Shown piece by piece: positions 52,523-59,698 of a DNA stretch of 64,000 bases. Below the pieces are notes generated by a model. The model did not search any database. It worked only from the letters and a program-made list of their open reading frames with translations, and was not told the DNA's origin. Origin of the DNA: Gillisella terrae (GTDB lineage Bacteria; Pseudomonadota; Alphaproteobacteria; Rhizobiales; Rhizobiaceae); assembly GCF_004801395.1 (NCBI RefSeq), contig NZ_SSOA01000009.1, forward strand, positions 124,001-188,000. Reading direction: 5' to 3'. The number at the start of each line of letters is the position of its first letter. Within the stretch, counting starts at the first letter, position 1. The position numbers and the translations under genes were made by a program.

Positions 52523-53215
52523 TCAATCGGCTTTTTGCGCGGACAGAACGGCTTCCGCGATGGCACAGGCACTTGCAACGTGATCAAGGGCTGCCCGGTA
52601 GGCAGCATCGCCATCCCCTTGCCGGATGGCCTCAATGATTTTTGCCATCTGCGCTGGGCCGTCGATACCACGGCTTTTCGTCTTGATTGTCATGGAGCGC
52701 AGGTGGTTGATACGCACCGTCAGCAAATTGACCACACCCCAGGCGACATGCCGGTCGATCTTGCTGAACAACGTCTGATAAAAAGACGAGGTATGCGTCA
52801 ACACACCGGGCATATCATTGGCAAGGTAGCTTTCGCGGATATTCGCAAGGGAGACTTCCAGCGCCTCAACAATGGTGGGGTCGCGACGTTCGGCACACAG
52901 GCGGGCCGCCATGCCCTCCAGCGCACCGCGAATTTCGTAAATCTGTTTTGCTTCATCAAGATCAAGCAGGGCCACCATCGGGCCTTTGTTCGGCAGGTTT
53001 GCCACCAGCCCTTCGGATTCGAGATGGCGCAGCACCTCGCGCACAATGGTGCGCGACACGCCGAGTTGGGCGCACAGATCCCGCTCCACCAAACGATCTC
53101 CGGGGCGGAAGTAACCGTTCACGATTGCATCACGCACCTTATCAAGCGCAAGCTCTCTCAGGGTCTTGGTCGGACGCTCAACGCGAATGGCAGTTTCCTG
53201 CGAAGCACCGGTCAT
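52523..53215 (-). CDS. GntR-family regulator (FadR/FCD) of the monooxygenase operon
   Basis: This 230-residue regulator has a winged-helix domain (LRELALDKVRDAIVNGYFRP, QLGVSRTIVREVLRHLESEG) and an FCD effector domain (YEIRGALEGMAARLCAER, THTSSFYQTLFSKIDRHVAWG). GAGGTGATACC precedes the ATG at 53215; the longer frame to 53365 is not protein-like. A TATGG-N2-TACCA site lies 62 bp upstream, with two better copies in front of the operon at 51775. I infer that it represses both itself and the nine-gene operon until the substrate or an intermediate binds. Confidence 0.85.
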   Translation of the reverse strand: MTGASQETAIRVERPTKTLRELALDKVRDAIVNGYFRPGDRLVERDLCAQLGVSRTIVREVLRHLESEGLVANLPNKGPMVALLDLDEAKQIYEIRGALEGMAARLCAERRDPTIVEALEVSLANIRESYLANDMPGVLTHTSSFYQTLFSKIDRHVAWGVVNLLTVRINHLRSMTIKTKSRGIDGPAQMAKIIEAIRQGDGDAAYRAALDHVASACAIAEAVLSAQKAD

Positions 53216-53276
53216 GGTATCACCTCGTTTGGCCACCCCGCTTTTGCGCGCGCGAAAGCAGTTTTGGCTTTTGATA

Positions 53277-53292
53277 TTATGGCGTACCAAGT
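53277..53292. promoter_or_regulatory. Third TATGG-N2-TACCA site, before the GntR gene
   Basis: TTATGGCGTACCAAGT keeps the core TATGG-N2-TACCA but has a decayed right arm (11 of 16 matches to the site at 51801). Its place upstream of the GntR gene suggests autoregulation. Confidence 0.45.
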
Positions 53293-53365
53293 TATTTAGC
53301 CGCGCACGATCTTGATAGCAACAGCAGACCTTGCCGCAGTGCAGTCTGGTGGTGCAGATGCGCAT

Positions 53366-54673
53366 TCAAACGTCGAGGGTGGTCTGATGCTCCCAGGCGG
53401 TAAACTGCGCGCAATAGCTGTTCCACTCGCCCTGTTTGAGTTTGAGATAGGCTTTCGAGAACTCCGTGCCCAGCGCCGCCTGCAACACCTCATCCTTCTC
53501 ATATTCACGCAGCGCATCGAGAAGATTGAGCGGCAGCTTCGGCGCATCCGTCACGGTATGGCCTTCACGATACATGTCGATATCATAGTGACGGCCGGGA
53601 TCCGCTTTGGAGCGCACACCTGATAATCCAGCGGCAATGATAATGGCCTGCAGCAGATAAGGGTTTACCGCACCATCGGGCAGCCGCAGCTCAAACCGCC
53701 CCGGCCCCGGCACCCGCACCATATGGGTGCGGTTATTTCCGGTCCAGGTGACGGTATTGGGCGCCCAGGTGGCACCCGAGATGGTGCGCGGCGCATTGAT
53801 GCGTTTGTAAGAATTCACCGTTGGATTGGTGATCGCCGCAAGGGCCGACGCATGTTTCATAATGCCGCCAAGGAACGTCTTGCCTTTGGCGGAGAGCCCG
53901 AAGGGCATATCCTTGTCAGCGAAAGCATTGACCTTGCCCTCAACATCCCAGACCGAAATATGCGCGTGGCACCCATTTCCGGTCAGCCCCTTGAACGGCT
54001 TGGGCATAAAGGTGGCGCGCAACCCGTGCTTTTCGGCAACGGACTTGACCATGAATTTGAAAAAGGAATGCTTGTCAGCCGTCTGGAGCGCATCGTCATA
54101 TTCCCAGTTCATTTCGAACTGGCCATTGGCGTCCTCGTGGTCGTTCTGGTAGGGTTTCCAGCCCAGTTCCAGCATGTAATCGCAAATCTCGGCAATCACA
54201 TCATAGCGGCGCATCACGGCCTGCTGATCATAGCATGGCTTTTCTGCCGTGTCGTAGTCGTCAGAGATTTTAGCACCATCCGGCGAAATCAGAAAAAACT
54301 CCGGCTCCACCCCGGTCTTCACCCGCAAGCCTTCGCCTGCCGCTTCGGCAATGAGCTTTTTCAAGACCACACGCGGAGCCTGCTCCACCGGCTGATCGTC
54401 CATCACGCAATCGGCGGCAACCCAGGCGACATCCTTTTTCCATGGCAGCTGGATCACCGAAGAAGCATCCGGCATGGCGAAAAGATCGGGATGGGCAGGT
54501 GTAAGATCCAGCCAGGTGGCGAAACCGGCAAAACCGGCCCCGTCCTTTTGCATATCGGCAATGGCTTCTGCGGGCACCAGCTTGGCGCGCTGGCCGCCGA
54601 AGAGATCGGTATAGCTGATCATAAAATATTTGATGCCCTTTTCGGCAGCAAATTTGGAGAGGTCCAGTGTCAC
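53366..54673 (-). CDS. glnT: GlnT-type glutamine synthetase / gamma-glutamylmethylamide synthetase
   Basis: This 435-residue glutamine synthetase-superfamily protein matches rhizobial GlnT (GSIII). It starts MTLDLSKFAAEKGIKYFMIS and has GVEPEFFL, QNDHEDANGQFEMNWEY, FMPKPFKGLTGNGCHAHIS and FELRLPDGAVNPYL. Homologues next to glx/mgs genes act as gamma-glutamylmethylamide synthetase (GmaS), joining methylamine and glutamate with ATP. Both names fit; the neighbours favour GmaS. It is separated from glxD by a terminator-like hairpin, so it may have its own or attenuated expression. It starts at 54673. Confidence 0.85.
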   Translation of the reverse strand: MTLDLSKFAAEKGIKYFMISYTDLFGGQRAKLVPAEAIADMQKDGAGFAGFATWLDLTPAHPDLFAMPDASSVIQLPWKKDVAWVAADCVMDDQPVEQAPRVVLKKLIAEAAGEGLRVKTGVEPEFFLISPDGAKISDDYDTAEKPCYDQQAVMRRYDVIAEICDYMLELGWKPYQNDHEDANGQFEMNWEYDDALQTADKHSFFKFMVKSVAEKHGLRATFMPKPFKGLTGNGCHAHISVWDVEGKVNAFADKDMPFGLSAKGKTFLGGIMKHASALAAITNPTVNSYKRINAPRTISGATWAPNTVTWTGNNRTHMVRVPGPGRFELRLPDGAVNPYLLQAIIIAAGLSGVRSKADPGRHYDIDMYREGHTVTDAPKLPLNLLDALREYEKDEVLQAALGTEFSKAYLKLKQGEWNSYCAQFTAWEHQTTLDV

Positions 54674-54709
54674 GTCATTCCCCTTTTTTTGGTATCAGAC
54701 ACTTCATCG

Positions 54710-54742
54710 AAAAAACGGACGCATCCTCCCAAATGCGTCCGT
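54710..54742 (-). terminator. Terminator-like hairpin between glxD and glnT
   Basis: On the minus strand ACGGACGCAT and ATGCGTCCGT form a 10-bp stem around TTGGGAGG, followed by six T residues. It lies 8 bp after the glxD stop and about 37 bp before the glnT start. It should end most glxBCD transcripts or act as a partial terminator that sets GlnT level. Confidence 0.85.
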
Positions 54743-54749
54743 CTACTGT

Positions 54750-56078
54750 TTAGAAACTGCCTTTTCCCGGGAACCAGTTTGTTCCCGCCAAGGGCACCTG
54801 GGCCATGGCGGCGGCCTCCATGGTCAGCGCCACCAGATCTTCCGGCTCCAGATTGTGCAGATGGTTCTTGCCGCAGGCGCGGGCAATGGTCTGCGCTTCC
54901 AGCGTCATGACCTTGAGATAATTGGCAAGGCGTCGGCCAGCCGCCACCGGATCAAGGCGCGCCGCCAGTTCGGGGTCCTGTGTGGTAATACCGGCGGGGT
55001 CTTTGCCCTCGTGCCAGTCGTCATAGGCACCAGCCGTGGTGCCAAGCTTTTGGTATTCCTCTTCCCATCTTGGATCATTGTCACCCAGCGCCACCAGAGC
55101 CGCAGTGCCAATGGCAACCGCATCGGCACCAAGTGCCAGCGCCTTGGCAACATCCGCACCGGAGCGAATGCCGCCGGAGACGATCAATTGCACCTTGCGG
55201 TGCATGCCAAGATCCTGAAGGGCCTGCACGGCGGGACGAATGCAGGCGAGCGTGGGCATGCCGACGTTTTCGATAAACACATCCTGCGTCGCTGCCGTGC
55301 CGCCCTGCATGCCATCCAAAACCACCACATCGGCTCCGGCTTTGACAGCAAGCGCTGTGTCGTAATAAGGGCGTGCACCGCCAACCTTGATGTAGATCGG
55401 CTTTTGCCAATCGGTAATTTCACGCAGTTCGAGGATCTTGATCTCCAGATCATCCGGGCCGGTCCAATCCGGATGACGGCAGGCCGAACGCTGATCAATA
55501 CCCTTCGGCAGATTGCGCATATTGGCAACGCGATCGGAAATCTTCTGTCCCAGCAGCATACCGCCACCGCCCGGTTTTGCGCCCTGACCAACCACAATCT
55601 CGATGGCATCGGCGCGGCGCAAATCCTTCGGGTTCATGCCGTAGCGCGATGGCAGATACTGATAGACCAGTGTCTGGCTATGGCCGCGCTCCTCATCGGT
55701 CATGCCGCCATCGCCTGTTGTGGTCGAGGTACCGGCAAGGGTTGCCCCACGGCCAAGCGCTTCCTTGGCATTGCCCGACAGAGCACCAAAGCTCATACCG
55801 GCAATGGTGATCGGCGTTTTCAGTGTGATCGGCTTTTTGGCAAAGCGTGTGCCGAGCGTGACAGAGGTGTCGCATTTCTCACGATAGCCTTCGAGCGGAT
55901 AGCGCGAGATGGAGGCACCGAGAAACAGCAGATCATCGAAATGCGGAACCTTGCGCTTGGTGCCCGCGCCGCGAATATCATAGATGCCGGTGGCGGCAGC
56001 GCGACGGATCTCCGCCAGAGTGTGATCGTCGAAGGTGGCGGATTTGCGCGGCGGGGTGAAGGGGTTGTGATAGCTCAT
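54750..56078 (-). CDS. glxD: FMN-binding glutamate synthase-family protein GlxD (MgsC-like)
   Basis: This 442-residue protein matches the FMN/iron-sulfur synthase domain of glutamate synthase. Key stretches are PITIAGMSFGALSGNAKEAL, GQGAKPGGGGMLLGQKIS, IYIKVGGARPYYDTALAVKAGADVVVLDG (an FMN barrel strand) and QLIVSGGIRSGADVAKALALGADAVAIG. With GlxB and GlxC it forms a split glutamate synthase-like complex; in methylamine users the equivalent is N-methylglutamate synthase. The ATG at 56078 (MSYHNPFTPPRKS) follows GAGGCGAGGG and lies 16 bp after glxC. The start within a longer open frame is clear from homology. Confidence 0.88.
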   Translation of the reverse strand: MSYHNPFTPPRKSATFDDHTLAEIRRAAATGIYDIRGAGTKRKVPHFDDLLFLGASISRYPLEGYREKCDTSVTLGTRFAKKPITLKTPITIAGMSFGALSGNAKEALGRGATLAGTSTTTGDGGMTDEERGHSQTLVYQYLPSRYGMNPKDLRRADAIEIVVGQGAKPGGGGMLLGQKISDRVANMRNLPKGIDQRSACRHPDWTGPDDLEIKILELREITDWQKPIYIKVGGARPYYDTALAVKAGADVVVLDGMQGGTAATQDVFIENVGMPTLACIRPAVQALQDLGMHRKVQLIVSGGIRSGADVAKALALGADAVAIGTAALVALGDNDPRWEEEYQKLGTTAGAYDDWHEGKDPAGITTQDPELAARLDPVAAGRRLANYLKVMTLEAQTIARACGKNHLHNLEPEDLVALTMEAAAMAQVPLAGTNWFPGKGSF

Positions 56079-56094
56079 CGGAAAATCCCTCGCC

Positions 56095-56781
56095 TCAATA
56101 CGCGTCGGCGTTGTCAATGTTGAAATTGTAGAGCGTGCGGGCAGAGCCGTAGCGCTTGAACTCCTGCGGGCTGACATCCGTGATGCCTGCCTTTTCGAGG
56201 AGTTCCGCCAGTTTCTCAAGGTGCTCCGGCCGCATCTCCTTTTCGATGCAATCAGAACCAAGACTTTTGACCGAACCACGCACAAAGAGCTTTGCTTCAT
56301 AAAGAGAATCGCCCAAGGCGTCGCCCGCATCGCCGCACACCACCAGATGGCCGGACTGCCCCATGAATGCGGACATGTGCCCAATATTGCCCCTCACGAC
56401 AATATCGATGCCCTTCATGGAAATGCCACAGCGCGACGCCGCATTGCCCTTGATGACCAAAAGCCCGCCCTGCCCGGTGGCACCGGCATATTGCGACGCA
56501 TCACCTTCGATAACGACAGTGCCTGACATCATGTTTTCGGCAATGCCCGGCCCGGCAGAGCCGTGAACGATCACAGTGCCACCATCATTCATGCCGGCAC
56601 AATAATAGCCAACCGAGCCGCGCACCTCGACAGTCACAGGACTGTCAATGCCGACAGCAACCGCATGATGGCCACGCGGATTGACCACTTCAAATGCGGT
56701 GTCATTGGCACCGGATGACAGGCCGTGAAGTGCGCTGTTCAGTTCACGCAAGGGCGTATGGGAGAGATCGAAAACTGGCAT
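56095..56781 (-). CDS. glxC: GXGXG-domain protein GlxC (MgsB-like)
   Basis: This 228-residue protein is built of the glycine-rich GXGXG repeats of the C-terminal glutamate synthase domain. Successive strands read VTVEVRGSVGYYCAGM, GTVIVHGSAGPGIAENM, GTVVIEGDASQYAGA, GLLVIKGNAASRCG and GHLVVCGDAGDALGD. It has a structural role in the GlxBCD complex, linking amidotransferase and synthase parts. It lies 38 bp after glxB. Confidence 0.88.
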   Translation of the reverse strand: MPVFDLSHTPLRELNSALHGLSSGANDTAFEVVNPRGHHAVAVGIDSPVTVEVRGSVGYYCAGMNDGGTVIVHGSAGPGIAENMMSGTVVIEGDASQYAGATGQGGLLVIKGNAASRCGISMKGIDIVVRGNIGHMSAFMGQSGHLVVCGDAGDALGDSLYEAKLFVRGSVKSLGSDCIEKEMRPEHLEKLAELLEKAGITDVSPQEFKRYGSARTLYNFNIDNADAY

Positions 56782-56819
56782 GGATGTTGACTTTCACAAT
56801 ATGTCGCAAGGGGCGAGTC

Positions 56820-57725
56820 TCAGGCGGCCTTTTCATGGTCCCAGAAATAGACAGTCGCCGGTTCCGGCTCCCATACCCGGGCATTTTCGATGCCCGGCAG
56901 ATTGACCAGCGCCCGATATTCCGAGCCGAAAGCAACATATTGATCGGTTTCGGCCATCACCGCAGGCTTGCAGGCAATCGGATCGCGCAACACGCCGAAA
57001 CCCGACCGGGTGCCAACCACGAAGGTGAAAAAGCCGTCGAGATCATCAAGTGCGCCTTTCAACGCTTCACCGAGATCCTTGCCTCTGGCCATTTCTGCTG
57101 TGAGATAGGCGGCGGCCACCTCGGAATCGTTCTGGGTTTCAAAACGCATGCCTTCGCGCACCAGTTCACGCCGCAGGTTGTTATGATTGGAGAGGGAGCC
57201 ATTGTGCACTAGGCACTGGTCCGCGCCGGTTGAGAACGGATGCGCACCAAGCGTGGTCACCGCCGATTCCGTGGCCATCCGCGTATGACCGATTCCGTGG
57301 CTGCCTGTCATGGCGCGCACGCCAAACCGCGCGACAACATCTTTCGGCAAGCCAATTTCCTTATAGATCTCAACACTGTCACCGGACCCCATAATGCGGA
57401 CATCCGGGCGGATCACAGCAAGAGCGGCGCGCATGCCGTCCAGCTTGTCGCTGGGAATATCCAGCACCGCATGGGTGCTTTTTACCGTGACAGCCGCATC
57501 AATACCGTTTTCTTTCAACGCATCCGCAAGGCCTGAAAAATCAACCGCCGGATTGGCCGATTGAATGGTCACTTTTGCGCGGCCCGCAGCCGCGCCGCCA
57601 TAGATGGCGATGCCCGCAGAATCCGGCCCACGATCCGTCATGGTCACCAGCATGTCCGAAAGCAGCGCACCCAACTGCGCTTCAAGGCTTTTGTCTTTCA
57701 GGAATAGTCCAACAATGCCGCACAT
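56820..57725 (-). CDS. glxB: Class II glutamine amidotransferase GlxB (MgsA-like)
   Basis: This 301-residue protein starts MCGIVGLFLKDKSLEAQLG, with the N-terminal nucleophile Cys2 exposed after methionine removal. GIGHTRMATESAVTTLGAHPF and VHNGSLSNHNNLRRELVREG are class II amidotransferase motifs. It should release ammonia, or methylamine from gamma-glutamylmethylamide, for transfer by GlxD. GGAGG at 57739-57735 precedes the ATG. That site forms the edge of a 22-bp palindrome, suggesting control at this point. Confidence 0.88.
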   Translation of the reverse strand: MCGIVGLFLKDKSLEAQLGALLSDMLVTMTDRGPDSAGIAIYGGAAAGRAKVTIQSANPAVDFSGLADALKENGIDAAVTVKSTHAVLDIPSDKLDGMRAALAVIRPDVRIMGSGDSVEIYKEIGLPKDVVARFGVRAMTGSHGIGHTRMATESAVTTLGAHPFSTGADQCLVHNGSLSNHNNLRRELVREGMRFETQNDSEVAAAYLTAEMARGKDLGEALKGALDDLDGFFTFVVGTRSGFGVLRDPIACKPAVMAETDQYVAFGSEYRALVNLPGIENARVWEPEPATVYFWDHEKAA

Positions 57726-57737
57726 CGACAGGCACCT

Positions 57738-57759
57738 CCATTCGTTTCTGAACGAATGG
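57738..57759. promoter_or_regulatory. Palindrome abutting the glxB ribosome-binding site
   Basis: CCATTCGTT-TCTG-AACGAATGG has perfect 9-bp arms and directly adjoins the GGAGG of glxB on the minus strand. It can be a regulator binding site or an mRNA hairpin that hides the ribosome-binding site. Confidence 0.6.
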
Positions 57760-57789
57760 CTACCACAGGAAATTTGGCCTCGTCAACTA

Positions 57790-57821
57790 TTAGGAATATT
57801 TTTTTCTTCTTAGGCAATATT
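57790..57821. promoter_or_regulatory. TTAGG-AATATT tandem repeats upstream of glxB
   Basis: TTAGGAATATT at 57790-57800 and TTAGGCAATATT at 57810-57821 are direct repeats 20 bp apart (two helical turns). On the minus strand a TTGACG -35-like hexamer at 57785-57780 follows. They are candidate sites for the XRE-cupin regulator encoded just upstream. Confidence 0.4.
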
Positions 57822-58486
57822 CAGTCATTGGTCATCCGCCGTTGCGGATAAGAAATGATCGACAGATAGCGCGCCGGAAGCTTGACCAATTCCTCCGGGC
57901 CGTGCGGCGCATCGGCATCGAAAAACAGGCTGTCACCCGCCTGCATCGTGAAAAGCTGCTCGCCGTGACGATAGACCACCTCGCCCTCCAGCATGTAGAG
58001 AAACTCCATGCCTTCATGCTGGAAGGTCGGAAATACATCCGAATCCGTGGTCAGGGTGATGAGATAGGGCTCGACCGTGACGCCACTGGTGTTGTTGTCG
58101 ATATGGCCCAAAAGACTGTATTGGTGCCCGGCCCGCGTGCCTCTTCGATCAATATTCACCCCTTGGCCTGCCTTGACGAAAGTGGCGCTGCGAGGCTCTT
58201 CGAAGCCGCGAAAGAAAGCCGTGATCGGCACACCCAGCGCCTTTGAAAGCGTCTGCAATGTGGTGAGCGATGGCGAAATATTGCCGTTTTCGATCTTGGA
58301 AAGCATGCCGACCGAAACGCCGGTGGCTGACGCCAGATCGGTGACCGTGATGCCAAGTTTTTTGCGATAGGCCCGCACCTCATGGCCAATAGCCATTTCC
58401 AGATTGTTGACCCGCGGCTCCCGAACGGCGTGCGGGTCTTGTGACAGGATCTGGGCATGTTCGGTCTTGACCGTCGGTTCTACCAT
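57821..58486 (-). CDS. XRE-cupin transcriptional regulator of the glx/sox cluster
   Basis: This 221-residue protein has a 30-residue lead, then an XRE helix-turn-helix (VRAYRKKLGITVTDLASATG, VGMLSKIENGNISPSLTTLQ) and a C-terminal cupin (EFLYMLEGEVVYRHGEQLFT, DSLFFDADAPHGPEE). GGAGG with a 4-nt spacer sets the start at 58486. It lies between glxA and glxB on the same strand and is likely to respond to an amine or N-methyl amino acid and control glxB-D and perhaps sox. TTAGG-AATATT repeats at the end of this gene are candidate sites. Confidence 0.85.
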   Translation of the reverse strand: MVEPTVKTEHAQILSQDPHAVREPRVNNLEMAIGHEVRAYRKKLGITVTDLASATGVSVGMLSKIENGNISPSLTTLQTLSKALGVPITAFFRGFEEPRSATFVKAGQGVNIDRRGTRAGHQYSLLGHIDNNTSGVTVEPYLITLTTDSDVFPTFQHEGMEFLYMLEGEVVYRHGEQLFTMQAGDSLFFDADAPHGPEELVKLPARYLSIISYPQRRMTND

Positions 58487-58514
58487 GGGGCCTCCAATGT
58501 GACGTGTTTTCTTC

Positions 58515-58557
58515 TTTAGAACCTGTCAGGCTCAGATTGAGCCTGACAGGTTCTAAA
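58515..58557. repeat. Perfect 20-bp-arm palindrome
   Basis: TTTAGAACCTGTCAGGCTCA and its exact complement flank a 3-base centre GAT at 58535-58537. It lies between glxA (ending at 58628) and the XRE-cupin start at 58486. There is no T-run after it on the minus strand, so it is not a classic terminator. The next 14 bp lead into another hairpin repeat. Confidence 0.8.
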
Positions 58558-58570
58558 ATTCTTTGCTTGA

Positions 58571-58621
58571 GTTTGTCTTTTTGGGAAAACCGGATTCCAC
58601 TTTTCCCTGACAAACTCTAAA
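58571..58621 (-). repeat. GGAAAAGT-type hairpin repeat, copy 3
   Basis: On the minus strand GTTTGTC-A-GGGAAAA pairs with TTTTCCC and GACAAAC around a loop with GTGGAATCCGG. It is the best-formed of the three copies (others at 22628 and 37319). It lies 7 bp after the glxA stop and may end glxA transcripts. Confidence 0.65.
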
Positions 58622-58627
58622 GGAAAT

Positions 58628-59608
58628 CTATTTTAATTCAGAGGAAATCTTTGCTCTCAGCACATTCGGCGACTGGCCGAAGTGGGCCTTGAAACATCCC
58701 GAAAAATGGCCCACACTGGAAAAGCCGGTGGCAAAAGCCACTTCAGCAAGAGAGAGCGCGCTCTGCTCCAAAAGCCGTCTGGCGTGATCAAGGCGGATAG
58801 CCCGGTAGGTTTCAAGAAACGACTTTTTGAGATGGGAAGCAAAAAGCCGATCCAGATGGCGCGCGCTGGTGCCTGCCAGTTTAGCCATGGTTTGCCGATC
58901 CAGCGGATTTTCGATGGTGGCCTCCATTTTCTCCAGCACCGTCAGCAAGGCGGGATGGTGTGTGCCAAAGCGCTCCGCCGTGGAACCGCGTTGTGGTGCG
59001 CCGGGTTCCGCCACCGCCGTGTGCAGATACCAATCGCTGACCCGTCTTGCGAAATGCGCGCCCATTCGATCCGAAATCATCGCATGCATCATGTCCAGCG
59101 GTGCAACACCGCCAGCGCAGGTGATCCGGTCCCCATCAATGACAAAACGCGCCTGCCGGGGTGAAAGGTGGCCGAAGGCTTCTTTCAGCACCGTTGCATG
59201 CTCCCAGTGAATGGTGAAATCGCGATTGTTCAAAAGCCCGGCCGCCGCCAACAGATAAGCGCCACTAGAAATGCCGCCAATCCTGACACCCTGCCGCGCC
59301 AGCCGTCGCAACAGGCCGTAGGAGTGTTCGGCAACACCCCAGTCCTGTGGGCCGCCGCCAGCACAGACGAAAATCGTATGACATCGCTCGCCAGCCGCCA
59401 AAAGTGCCTCGCATTGCACCGAAAGTCCTGATGAGCTTTTCACCGAAGCGCCATCGAAAGACAGAGGGCACATGTCGTAAAGATCAGTTCCGGCGATCAA
59501 ATTGGCAGCCCGCAGCGGCTCGGTTGCCGAGGCGTAGGACATCAGCGCGAAATTCGGAACAAGCACGAAACCGATGCGCTGGACATTTTTAGGCTCAGAG
59601 GATGTCAT
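58628..59608 (-). CDS. glxA: GlxA-family AraC regulator with DJ-1/PfpI-like domain
   Basis: This 326-residue regulator has an N-terminal class I amidotransferase-like (DJ-1/PfpI) domain (IGFVLVPNFALMSYASATEP, TIFVCAGGGPQDWG, GGISSGAYLLAAAGLLNNRD). An AraC helix-turn-helix domain follows (LDRLFASHLKKSFLETYRAI, ALSLAEVAFATGFSSVGHFS, CFKAHFGQSPNVLRAK). GlxA/GbdR/CdhR relatives control catabolism of glycine betaine, carnitine and sarcosine. It is divergent from soxB and upstream of glxBCD, so it probably activates both sides. AAAAAGGAC precedes the ATG at 59608. Confidence 0.87.
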   Translation of the reverse strand: MTSSEPKNVQRIGFVLVPNFALMSYASATEPLRAANLIAGTDLYDMCPLSFDGASVKSSSGLSVQCEALLAAGERCHTIFVCAGGGPQDWGVAEHSYGLLRRLARQGVRIGGISSGAYLLAAAGLLNNRDFTIHWEHATVLKEAFGHLSPRQARFVIDGDRITCAGGVAPLDMMHAMISDRMGAHFARRVSDWYLHTAVAEPGAPQRGSTAERFGTHHPALLTVLEKMEATIENPLDRQTMAKLAGTSARHLDRLFASHLKKSFLETYRAIRLDHARRLLEQSALSLAEVAFATGFSSVGHFSGCFKAHFGQSPNVLRAKISSELK

Positions 59609-59698
59609 GTCCTTTTTCTATATCGAAACGTCTCTTTTTTGCAATGTGCTTCTCAGGCGAGCCGCTAAGCTGCTGCCATAAGCTTTGAGGTCTGCCAG

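Noticed and set aside
53723..54910. 395-codon plus-strand frame opposite glnT
   Set aside because: Antisense of the glutamine synthetase gene, no ribosome-binding site, no recognisable domain.
54630..56123. 497-codon plus-strand frame opposite glxD
   Set aside because: It covers the antisense of a well-conserved synthase domain and runs through the glnT-glxD terminator; composition is shadow-like.
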